Of a DNA stretch of 64,000 bases, positions 56,400 through 64,000 are shown one piece after another. Each line of letters begins with the position of its first letter. The first letter of the stretch is position 1. This DNA is from Verrucomicrobiota bacterium (GTDB lineage: Bacteria > Verrucomicrobiota > Verrucomicrobiia > Limisphaerales > J093). The notes under the pieces were generated by a model. It did not search any database, was not told the origin of the DNA, and was given only the letters and a program-made list of their open reading frames with translations. Made by a program: the position numbers and the translations under genes. Location: assembly GCA_027493615.1 (NCBI GenBank), contig JAOSKK010000001.1:62001-126000 (forward strand). The letters run 5' to 3'.

Positions 56400-57869
56400 A
56401 TGACGGCCCTCTTTGGCTCCGCGGTTGACGGCCTGTGGTGGTGGCCGTTCGTCGTGCTCGTGGTCAGCGTCGCGCTGATCGTGGTCTTGATCACGGTGGT
56501 GCGACTGCACGCGTTCCTGGCGCTGATCCTGGCCGCCATCGCGGCGGGTCTGCTTGCCGCCCGGTTGCCGGGCGGAGCCGGCCGGAGTCACTGGGTGCAG
56601 GCGGTTGAGTTAACGACCCAGGAATTCGGCGTGATGGCCGGGAAGGTGGCCGTGGTGATCGCCCTGGCCTCGGTCATCGGGCTCTGCCTGATGGAGAGCG
56701 GGGCGGCCGACAAGGTGGTGCGACGGTTCCTGGCCGTGTTCGGCGAACGGCGGGCCGGGTCGGCCATGTTTCTCAGCAGCTACGTCATCTCCATCCCGAT
56801 CTTCTTCGACACGGTCTTCATGTTGCTCCTGCCGCTCGCGCGGGCCATGGCGCTGCGCACGGGCAAAGACTACCTGCTGTATGTGATGGCGATCTGCACC
56901 GCCGGGATTGTCACGCATTCGCTGTGCGCGCCCCACCCGGGGCCGCTGGCGATGGCCGAGGCGTTGCAGGTGGACCTGGGCCTGTCGATCATCGTTGGCG
57001 TGGTCCTGGGGATCGTGCCGGCCTCGGCGGGCTGGGTGGTGGCCAACTGGTTGAACCGGCGCTATCCGATTCCCCTGCGCGAGACGGCCGGCGCCCCGCT
57101 GGCGGATCTCCAGACCATCATGCGGAAGGACGAGCGTGAGCTGCCGGCGTTCGGCTGGGCCATCACGCCGATTGTGCTGCCGATCTTCCTCATCTCCCTG
57201 GCGTCGCTGTTCGAGGCGGCCCTCAAGCAGCCGGACACCTTCCCGTGGCTGATCGGGCTCTGCGGGGGACGTGCGGCGTTCCCCACGGTGGCGCTCTGGG
57301 TCGAGTTCATCGGCAATCGCAACGTCGCGCTGTTGCTGGGGACGGTGGTGGCCATGGGTTTGCTGATGCGGCAACGGCGCGTGACGGTGGCCAAGGTCTG
57401 CCAATGGATCGGGCCGCCGCTGGAAACCGCCGGGGTCATCATCCTGATCACCAGCGCGGGCGGGGCGTTTGGCCTCATGCTCAAGAACGCGGGGGTGGGC
57501 GACGCCATCAAGACGGCGGCGGAGGGCCGGGAGATCAACCTCATCTTCCTGGCGTGGCTGGTGGCGGCGGTGATCCGGTTGGCGCAGGGCTCGGCCACCG
57601 TGGCGATGCTGACCACCTCGGCCATGGTGCTGCCGTTGATGCAAGCCGGGTTGCCTTACCATCCGATCTACATCTTCCTGGCGATCGGGTTCGGCGCGAT
57701 GATCTGCTCGTGGATGAACGACAGCGGGTTCTGGGTGGTGGGCCGGTTGAGCGGCTTCACCGAACAGGAGACGCTGAGGAGCTGGACCGTCATTGCGACA
57801 GTCAACAGCGTGGCCGGGCTCGCGGTGACCTGGCTGGTGGCGGTCCTCCTCCCGATGGCGGCGCGGTAG
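56400..57869 (+). CDS. GntP-family gluconate/organic-acid permease
   Basis: 489 aa, intact, about 12 TM segments. GntP features: ALILAAIAAGLLA, SVIGLCLMESGAADKVVRRFL, SYVISIPIFFDTVFMLLLPLARAMA, and the conserved HSLCAPHPGPLAMAE (H-x-x-x-x-PHPGP). Moves gluconate or related sugar acids with protons across the inner membrane. Downstream of DUF1080, suggesting uptake of a sugar acid freed outside. Confidence 0.93.
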   Translation: MTALFGSAVDGLWWWPFVVLVVSVALIVVLITVVRLHAFLALILAAIAAGLLAARLPGGAGRSHWVQAVELTTQEFGVMAGKVAVVIALASVIGLCLMESGAADKVVRRFLAVFGERRAGSAMFLSSYVISIPIFFDTVFMLLLPLARAMALRTGKDYLLYVMAICTAGIVTHSLCAPHPGPLAMAEALQVDLGLSIIVGVVLGIVPASAGWVVANWLNRRYPIPLRETAGAPLADLQTIMRKDERELPAFGWAITPIVLPIFLISLASLFEAALKQPDTFPWLIGLCGGRAAFPTVALWVEFIGNRNVALLLGTVVAMGLLMRQRRVTVAKVCQWIGPPLETAGVIILITSAGGAFGLMLKNAGVGDAIKTAAEGREINLIFLAWLVAAVIRLAQGSATVAMLTTSAMVLPLMQAGLPYHPIYIFLAIGFGAMICSWMNDSGFWVVGRLSGFTEQETLRSWTVIATVNSVAGLAVTWLVAVLLPMAAR

Positions 57870-57889
57870 CTTGGAAACCTCGTACCCGC

Positions 57890-57989
57890 TGTAGGCGTCG
57901 ACGTCAGGAGGCCTTGGGAGCGTAGGCGCCGACGTGAGGAGGCGAAGGGTATTTCCCCTGGCCTCCCAACGCCTCCTCACGTCGGCCTC
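57890..57989. repeat. 24-bp palindromic-cluster repeat, locus D
   Basis: Two direct copies (57890-57913, a GTCAGG variant, and 57922-57944) and one inverted copy (57970-57989), in the gap behind the gntP gene. Confidence 0.85.
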
Positions 57990-58105
57990 TGCGCTCGGTC
58001 GCGGTTACATGCCGGGTATGAAGTATCCGTGTGAGGCGACGCCGCGGGCTTGTCGCGGGTTTTGACAGGGTCCGGCCCGTGCGTCATGGTTCGGCGGAGA
58101 ACGTC

Positions 58106-58429
58106 ATGGAAGAGCATTATCACAACATGGTGCCCGCCTCGGGGGATCTGAGCCGGGAACGGCTGGCGGAAGATCTGCGCGCGCTGGTCCGGGACGCGGA
58201 GCAGTTGCTGAAGTCGGGAGCGGGGGAAGCGGGCGAGAAGGCCACCGAGCTGCGCGCCCGGCTGCAGGCGTCGCTCGACCAGGCCAAAGAGACGTGCCGG
58301 CGGCTCGAAGGGCGGGCGCTCGAGAGTGCGCGGGCGGCCGACCGGGTGATTCGCAGCCACCCTTATGAGTCGATCGGCCTGTCCTTTGGGGTGGGCGTGC
58401 TGTTGGGCGTGCTGATCAACCGCCGATGA
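58106..58429 (+). CDS. YqjD/ElaB (DUF883)-like membrane-anchored protein
   Basis: 107 aa from ATG 58106. Helical, charged N-terminal part (SRERLAEDLRALVRDAEQLLKSG) and C-terminal TM HPYESIGLSFGVGVLLGVLI, the DUF883 signature. In E. coli such proteins tether stationary-phase ribosomes to the membrane. First gene of a yqjD-yqjE-yqjK-like operon. Confidence 0.87.
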   Translation: MEEHYHNMVPASGDLSRERLAEDLRALVRDAEQLLKSGAGEAGEKATELRARLQASLDQAKETCRRLEGRALESARAADRVIRSHPYESIGLSFGVGVLLGVLINRR

Positions 58430-58432
58430 GCC

Positions 58433-58822
58433 ATGGGCTGGGGTGATCCATCCGGGAGCGGGTTGGTCGGCTCGTTGCGGCGACTGCTCGAGACGGCCGT
58501 GAGCCTGGCCCAGCGCCGGCTGGAACTGATCGCCCTCGAGGCGCAGGAGGAGAAGGTTCGGTTGCTGGACCTGCTCTTCCGCGTGGCGGTCGTGGTTGTG
58601 CTGGGCTGGATGGCCCTGCTGACCGCCACGGCGACCCTGGTCGTGGCGTTCTGGGACACGCACCCGGTCATCGTGCTGGTGGTGGTGACCGTGCTTTATG
58701 GGGGCATGGCCGCCGCCATGGCGTTGGGGCTGCGCCGCCGCCTCCGTGACGGTCCCCGCCCGTTTGCCGGGACCATCGAGGAATTCCGCAAGGACCGCGA
58801 ATGCTTTGGGAAACGGAACTGA
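58433..58822 (+). CDS. YqjE-like (phage holin family 3) membrane protein
   Basis: 129 aa, three bases after the previous stop. LVGSLRRLLETAVSLAQRRLELIALEAQEEKVRLLDLL is an amphipathic N-terminus, followed by two TM segments (VAVVVVLGWMALLTATATLVV and VIVLVVVTVLYGGMAAAM), as in YqjE/PhageHolin_3_6 proteins. General envelope-stress-type operon. Confidence 0.87.
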   Translation: MGWGDPSGSGLVGSLRRLLETAVSLAQRRLELIALEAQEEKVRLLDLLFRVAVVVVLGWMALLTATATLVVAFWDTHPVIVLVVVTVLYGGMAAAMALGLRRRLRDGPRPFAGTIEEFRKDRECFGKRN

Positions 58823-59094
58823 GAACGCTCGCCGGGCGCAAGCACAGCCTGGCGGCGGAGAGCGACCAGTTGCGGTTCGAGCTCCAGCGTCGCCTGGAGC
58901 GGCTGGCCTATCAATGGCGCTGGGTGGATCGGGTCCAGCGGGCGGTAGGACTGATCCGGCCCGCGCTGGTGCTGGGCGCGTCGTTCCTGGGGCTCCGCCG
59001 CACGGCGAAGCGGGGCCGTTTGCTGCAGATCGCGGGCGCAGGCTACGCGCTGCTGCAGGGCGGACGCCGGCTGGTGCGTCGGTTCTGGCGTTGA
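58801..59094 (+). CDS. YqjK-like small protein
   Basis: 97 aa, starting inside the yqjE-like gene (22-bp overlap). Charged helix (LRTLAGRKHSLAAESDQLRFELQRRLERL) and a weakly hydrophobic C-terminal segment. The position and helical character match YqjK; sequence identity cannot be judged by eye. Confidence 0.7.
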   Translation: MLWETELRTLAGRKHSLAAESDQLRFELQRRLERLAYQWRWVDRVQRAVGLIRPALVLGASFLGLRRTAKRGRLLQIAGAGYALLQGGRRLVRRFWR

Positions 59095-59113
59095 AGAGGC
59101 CATCCGTGCGGCC

Positions 59114-59797
59114 ATGTCGCGCAAGCGCATCCTGATTGTCGAAGACGACGACCTCCACTACGAGCTCTACCAGGAGGCCCTCGCCGACTACGACCTGTAC
59201 CGGGCGACGACGGCGTCCGCGGCGCTGGCCAGCCTGCCCAAGGAACGACCCGACCTGATCCTCCTCGATCATGTCCTGGCCCGACGCGAGAAAGGCCTGG
59301 CGTACCTCCCCGAGATCAAAGATCTCTTGCCGTACGTCCCGATCATCGTGGTGTCGGGGGCGCTCGAAGCCCACCAGCAGATTGATGCCCTCACCGGGCC
59401 GCGCCGGGCGCATTACTGCCTCACCAAGCCCGTGGACCTTGAGGAGCTGAAGCGGACCGTCGCGACCGCCCTCGAACAGTGTGGCGAGGCCGAGATCGTC
59501 CGGCAGTTCGAGGCGCTCGAACGTTCGAAGCGCGTGGACATCGAGGAGCTGCTGAGTCGCTCGACCGACCGGCTGCGACGTCAGACCGAGATCCGGACCC
59601 AGCTCACCGGGGCGCATGACCGGCCCAACATCTCGGCCTTGGCCCGCCAGTTCCGCGTGGCCCGCCGCACCATCATCCGGGACCTCCAGGAGCTCATCCG
59701 GCGCGGCGAACTGCCGGCAGAAGTTTACCCGCGCAACGAGCCGGAGGAGGAAGAAGGAGGCGGCGATCCGGGCAGCGAGGAGCCCGCGGCTTCCTGA
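59114..59797 (+). CDS. Response regulator with C-terminal HTH
   Basis: 227 aa. Receiver domain: acidic pair EDDD near residue 11, phosphoacceptor Asp in PDLILLDHVLA (about residue 53), Ser in IIVVSGA, Lys in YCLTKPVD. After a charged linker, a helix-turn-helix (PNISALARQFRVARRTIIRDLQELIRRGELP) resembles a DNA-binding domain. An acidic Glu-rich tail ends the protein. No histidine kinase is adjacent (orphan). 19 bp behind the yqjK-like gene, perhaps cotranscribed. Confidence 0.85.
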   Translation: MSRKRILIVEDDDLHYELYQEALADYDLYRATTASAALASLPKERPDLILLDHVLARREKGLAYLPEIKDLLPYVPIIVVSGALEAHQQIDALTGPRRAHYCLTKPVDLEELKRTVATALEQCGEAEIVRQFEALERSKRVDIEELLSRSTDRLRRQTEIRTQLTGAHDRPNISALARQFRVARRTIIRDLQELIRRGELPAEVYPRNEPEEEEGGGDPGSEEPAAS

Positions 59798-59904
59798 CGC
59801 CCGCGGGGTGCGCGGCAGAGGAGGCCCCGAGTTGGAGGGGGCGGTTTGGCCGCGCTGTGGCAACCGGGGTTGCAGATTGGGGACGCGCTTGTCACACTCC
59901 GCGC

Positions 59905-61570
59905 ATGTCCATCACCCCTTCCGTCGCCGTGTTTCACGGGCTGCTCCTGGCCGCGGGGCTGGCCGGATCCGCCCAAGCAGCCGCCTCGCTGGCCGAGCTG
60001 GCCCGGCCCCACGAAGGCCGCTCGATGCGGGCCACCTCCACCATGCGCGTGGGCGAGGTGCGTCGGGGCGGAGCCGAACGACGCCTCGACCCAAAGGCCG
60101 ACCCGAAAGGCGACCTCGAGGAAGCCAGCAACTGGGACAACTTCCGCGTGCCCCCAGGCGAAACCCACGTTTTGCTCGATGCCCAAGGACCAGGCATCAT
60201 CCAGCACCTTTGGATCACCTTCCTCGGACCGGAGCCACAGGCATGGGCAAAGGACGGCTCGGCCAACCACCAGGAAATGCTGCTCAAGATCTACTGGGAC
60301 GGCCGCGAACGGCCGGGCGTCGAGGCGCCGCTCGGCGACTTCTTCGCCAACTGCTTCGGCAAACGCCGCGAAGTGCTCAGCCTGCCCGTCGCCGTCGAGG
60401 ATGCGGACTCTTACAATTGCTTCTGGCAAATGCCGTTTCGGAAGTCGGCGCGGATCGAGATCGAGAACCAGAGCGACAAGCCCATCGGGCTGCTCTACTA
60501 CAACGTGGATTGGCTCCGGCTCGAGACCTTGCCCGAGGACACACCCTACTTTCACGCGCATTACCGGCAGGAGTACCCTGCCAAATCAGGCCAGGACTAC
60601 CTGGTCCTCGACACGGTCGGCAAAGGGCATTACGTGGGCACCGTGCTCGCCGTCCGCAGCCGGAGTCCTTCGTGGTTCGGAGAGGGCGACGAGAAGATCT
60701 ATCTCGATGGCGAGACCAAGCCCTCGATCTGGGGGACCGGCACCGAGGACTACTTTCTCTCGGCCTGGGGGCTCAAGACCACCAGCACGCCCTACTTCGG
60801 GGTGCCGTACTTCGACCAGTGGGGGATCGTCGGCGGTCACACCAGCGCCTACCGCTGGCACATTGCCGACCCGATCGTCTTTCAGAACGGCATCCGGTTC
60901 ACGTTCGAGCACTTCGGGTGGATCTCCCCGGACGAGAACCCCGACTACAAGAGCATGAGCTGGAACGAGCGCGAGGACGACTACGCCAGCGTCGCGTTCT
61001 GGTACCAGACCGGTGAACCCCAACTGTCGACAGGCGGCCTTGCCGCGCGTGCCGCACGCCCGCGAGCGCCGACTTCCCTCCCTGGAGCGTGTCACCGTCT
61101 ACGCCCGGGATTTCACCGGGGACAAGCACCACGGCACGGGCCGGGTGACGACGCAACAGCTCGATCTGTACGACGGGCCGCAACTGCTCTATCAGCCGGA
61201 CCAGCCCGCGGGGGCGTGGCTCGAGTTCCCTCTCGAGGTGACCAAGTCCGAGCCGCTGCGGCTCTTGTTACGGCTGACGAAGTCGTACGATTTCGGCCGC
61301 TACCAGGTCTGGCTCGACGGCGTGAAGCTGGGCGAGCCCTTCGATGCCTACAGCCCGAAGGTGGTGGACGAGGAGCTGCACCTGCTGGATTTCTGGCCCG
61401 AGCCCGGCACGTACACCGTGCGATTGGAGTGCGTGGGGCGGAACCCGGCCTCGCAGGGCTACTTCCTGGGAATCGAGTCCGTGCAGTTGCGCGAACGCCG
61501 GCCGCGGGTGGTCGCCTGGGGACACGAGAAGGATCGGGATTGGCGGCAGGAACCCATCCTGCATCGGTAG
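59905..61570 (+). CDS. DUF2961 exported protein (one frameshift)
   Basis: 554 aa when repaired. Signal peptide (FHGLLLAAGLAGSAQAAA), then the DUF2961 core: SNWDNFRVPPGETHVLLDAQGPGIIQHLWITF, LLKIYWDGRERPGVEAPLGDFF, FWQMPFRKSARIEIEN, and GTGTEDYFLSAWG with THFEH-like metal-site residues. Some DUF2961 proteins are now known as glycosidases acting on difructose/arabinofuranose substrates (GH172). A C-terminal sandwich domain (GRYQVWLDGVKLGEPFDAY) follows. One extra G near 61033 breaks the frame. Confidence 0.85.
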
Positions 61571-61904
61571 TGGCCTTCGTCCGCCGGTGCAGGCGGGACG
61601 CCCGCACCACCCACCCGAAGCGCCGCCCGTACCACCTGCGCAACGAAAAGCGGCGGTCAACCGCACGCACTCCAAACGCTCCGCGAGGGCAGCGGGCGTG
61701 TGGGGGTCGCGCAGCGTTTGGAGTGCGTGTGCTTCAGCACCGCTTTTCGTCGGTGAAGACAGCAGAATCGGTCTGGCCAAATCGCTGCGGATCGATTATG
61801 GACTCCGGCATGACAGTCCACCGGGCATCCTGGTCCGGGTCCGGGCGGCACGGAGCCGCTCGCACGGGCGCTGTCTCGTCGCATCCTCACACCTGATCCC
61901 CTGC
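61571..61904. other. Intergenic stretch with two repeat elements
   Basis: 334 bp. An inverted copy of the GC hairpin repeat (61586-61610) follows the DUF2961 stop by 16 bases, then a full copy of the 106-bp hairpin element (61644-61749). The remaining 150 bp before the next gene has no supported feature. Confidence 0.6.
61644..61749. repeat. Long-arm hairpin (MITE-like) element, copy 2
   Basis: 37-bp arms: left CGAAAAGCGGCGGTCAACCG..., right ...CAGCACCGCTTTTCG. The outer 10 bases and the inner 15 (ACTCCAAACGCT side) pair perfectly; only the middle differs. Copy 1 is at 46621-46726. Confidence 0.88.
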
Positions 61905-63552
61905 ATGAAACCTCCACACCCGTTCCCCGCTTCCTCCGGTTGTTCCTGTGGCTGTTGCACCGCCGTGGCGGCCACCCGCACGAATCCACGTTGGCAATCG
62001 CTCTCGACCGCGGCTCGCGCGCAGACACCCGCCGGGGGCGCCTTTGAACTCGACCGGCGGCATTTCCTGGGCGGGATGGGCGCCCTGGCGGCGCTGGCGG
62101 TGACGCTGCCCTCGGCCTCGGCTGCCGAGGCGAAGGCGTGGGCGCCGGAGCGGGCACGTCAGGTCCTCCCCCGTCCGGCCGCTGAGGGTGCAGCCGGTGC
62201 TGACGTACGATCTTCCCCAGCGACGCGAGGCTACGAGCTGGCGCAACTGGGGCGGCGTTCAGACCGAGGAAGCGGCCCAACAGGAGCAGGACCGCATCAC
62301 GCAGGAGTTGAAGAAGCTTGCCGCGCAGGCCGAGTTCCCGCTCGAGATCCGCCCGGTGACCCGCCTCAGGTCGGCCGCGCAGGCGGCCCCCGTCGCGGAA
62401 GGCGACCACGATGTGATGCTGATCTACGCGGCCGGTGGTGGGTTGGATGTCCTCGAGACGCTCACGCGCAAGGACAAGTGGAATCTCATGTTCCTGCGCC
62501 ACCTGTCCGGTCCGGCGTATCTGTGGTACGAGATCGTGCACCCGCGCTTCCTGCGCAAGACCGTGGACGAGTACGGCCAGCCCGGCATGGATGTGAACGA
62601 CCTGGTGACGGACCGCTACGAAGAGTTGCTCTGGCGGTTACGGGCGTTGCACGGGCTGCGCCAGACCCTGGGCAAACGCGTGGTGTGCATCGGCGGGGCC
62701 TCCGGTTGGGGCGCCGGCGGCCAGAAAGCGCCCGAGATTTCCCGGGACCTGTGGAAAATGGACCTTGTGGACTTTTCCTACCGGGAACTGGAGCCCCGAC
62801 TCGCCGCGGCCTACCAGGACAGCGCGCTGGTCGCCCGGTGCGAACGGGCCGCGCAGGCCTACCTCGGTGAAGCGGGCACGAAACTGGAAACGGGTCGTTC
62901 CTTCGTGACCAACGCGTTCGTGCTGCGCGAGGTGTTCCTCGACGCGATGGAGAAACACGAGACCGACGCCCTCACAGTGAACCATTGCATGGGCACAATC
63001 ATGGGCATGTCCAAGACCACCGCCTGCCTGACGCTGAGTCTGCTGAACGATGACGGCTACCTCCTGTTCTGCGAGTCCGATTTCGTGGTGATCCCCTCGG
63101 GCATCCTGCTGCACTACATCTCCGGCAAACCGGTGTTTCTGAACGACCCGACCACGCCGCACGACGGCGTCGTGACGCTCGCCCACTGCACATCACCGCG
63201 GCGGATGGACGGCCAGCGGCTCGAGCGCGCCCGCATCCTGACGCATTTCGAGTCCGATTACGGGGCGGCGCCCAAGGTCGAGATGAAGCTGGGCCAGATC
63301 ACGACGAACCTCGTGCCGGACTTCAACTGCCAGAAGTGGGTGGGTTTCGCCGGAACCATCGTGGGCAACCCGTTCCTCGAGATCTGCCGGTCGCAGATCG
63401 ATGTGAAGGTGCACGGCAGCAGCCAGAAGCTCCTCGAGGAAATGAAGGGCTTCCACTGGATGTTGTCCTATGGCGACTACCTCCAGGAAACGGGCTACGC
63501 CCTCAAGAAGCTCGGGGTCGACATGCTCAATCTCAGCGCCCAGCCCGCGTAG
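61905..63552 (+). CDS. Tat-exported L-fucose/arabinose isomerase-like protein (one frameshift)
   Basis: 548 aa when repaired. Start ATG 61905 gives an odd Cys-rich N-terminus before the twin-arginine signal RRHFLGGMGALAALAVTLPS (residues 51-70); the true start may be later. The body has LIYAAGGGLDVLE, VCIGGASGW and the C-terminal pattern VNHCMGT ... CLTLSLLNDDGYLLFCESD ... LAHCTSPRR, as in FucI/AraA-like sugar isomerase-fold proteins. One extra C in 62168-62172. An exported sugar-isomerase-like protein is unusual; enzyme activity is unproven. Flanked by DUF2961 and Gfo/Idh/MocA genes. Confidence 0.7.
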
Positions 63553-63570
63553 CCGGACCCGCGTCAGTGC

Positions 63571-63693
63571 TGTAGGCGCCGACGTCAGGAGGCGGCGTCC
63601 CGTCTTCCCGGCCCGCCGGCAGCCCGTTTACTACGCCTCCTGACGTCGGCGCCTACGAGCCTTCTACGACGCCTCCTGACGTCGGCGCCTACA
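63571..63693. repeat. 24-bp palindromic-cluster repeat, locus E
   Basis: One direct copy (63571-63594, CGTCAGG variant) and two inverted copies (63633-63656 and 63668-63693), filling the gap between two converging genes. Confidence 0.88.
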
Positions 63694-63712
63694 GCCGGAA
63701 TCGAACTCCGGG

Positions 63713-64000
63713 CTACAGCCGGAACTGCGGGATCTTCATCCGTTCGCCGTCCCGCAGCGCGGACTCGTGGGCGACAATGCCGGCGGCGGTCATGTTCAAG
63801 GCGAGGGCCACGTCGATGAGCGGGCGGCGGTCCTGGAGGATCGCCGTGACGAACTCGTTCATGAGATAGCCATGCGAACCGCCGTGGCCGCCCGCGTCGA
63901 CTTTGGGCGGCAGCGGCGGACGCTGGGTGTTCGGCAGGTTGCGCTCCAGGCCTTGATAGCGGCCATGAAACGCGCCGCGCTGCCCGCGGACCCGGCCGCG
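63713..64000 (-). CDS. Gfo/Idh/MocA-family oxidoreductase, C-terminal part (truncated by window edge)
   Basis: The last 95 codons of a gene entering from the right edge. The frame reads ...GGHGGSHGYLMNEFVTAILQ, then DRRPLIDVALALNMTAAGIV, AHESALRDGERMKIPQF and RL before TAG 63713-63715. The ending R-M-K-I-P-Q-F and the preceding GGSHGYLM...EF motif are typical of the exported Gfo/Idh/MocA proteins of Verrucomicrobia. NAD(P)-dependent sugar oxidoreductase by family. Confidence 0.85.
   Translation of the reverse strand, partial: RGRVRGQRGAFHGRYQGLERNLPNTQRPPLPPKVDAGGHGGSHGYLMNEFVTAILQDRRPLIDVALALNMTAAGIVAHESALRDGERMKIPQFRL

Overview
The window is 64 kb of GC-rich, gene-dense bacterial chromosome, most likely from a member of the Verrucomicrobiota (Limisphaerales/Pedosphaera-like). 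The grounds are inference from gene content: a PEP-CTERM protein, a pseudopilin with an H-x-G/DGH tail, DUF1080 and DUF2961 proteins, Gfo/Idh/MocA, lamin-tail (LTD) debris, GH29/GH51/GH116 glycosidases, a large fused CcsA with ResB, an ArsR-methyltransferase regulator beside metK and ahcY, and lipid A/Kdo genes of a Gram-negative envelope. No rRNA, tRNA, phage or CRISPR array was seen.

Layout. 0-5 kb: end of a secreted protein, MgtE Mg2+ channel, HemN-like radical SAM enzyme with a heptanucleotide repeat tract inside it, four-helix-bundle protein, PQQ-like propeller. 5-12 kb: radical SAM enzyme, PocR-AraC regulator, cytochrome c maturation operon (lipoprotein-resB-ccsA). 12-17 kb: PEP-CTERM protein, its terminator with an ORF-less group II intron directly behind it, FtsX/ABC exporter pair, pseudopilin, Pro-rich secreted protein, Uma2 nuclease-like protein. 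17-22 kb: MBL hydrolase, decayed LTD gene, two-gene nucleotidyltransferase module resembling a toxin-antitoxin pair, sulfatase remnant, GH29 fucosidase. 22-26 kb: methyl-cycle locus (SahR-like repressor, palindromic operator, metK, ahcY). 26-31 kb: GH51 arabinofuranosidase, sialidase-like protein, squalene/phytoene synthase. 31-38 kb: ligA, rplM-rpsI, heptosyltransferase-like GT9, small membrane protein, waaA. 38-48 kb: PQQ-like propeller, arsM-sigZ, tricorn-like protease, SDR protein, alpha/beta hydrolase, aminotransferase. 48-58 kb: Tat-exported GH116, DMFase-like protein, SUMF1 protein, DUF1080 protein, GntP permease. 58-64 kb: YqjD/YqjE/YqjK-like stress operon, response regulator, DUF2961 protein, exported sugar-isomerase-like protein, partial Gfo/Idh/MocA oxidoreductase.

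Two features dominate the reading. First, about 34 single-base indels, mostly in G or C runs, break otherwise well-conserved genes including metK, ligA, mgtE and ccsA. They look like sequencing or assembly error, so I give each gene as one feature with the break positions. Second, intergenic space holds several repeat families: a 24-bp palindromic-cluster repeat at five loci, a 106-bp long-arm hairpin element, a GGGGTCAGTAC-type repeat, a small GC hairpin just after stop codons, and several short tandem repeats, three of them with a 7-bp period.
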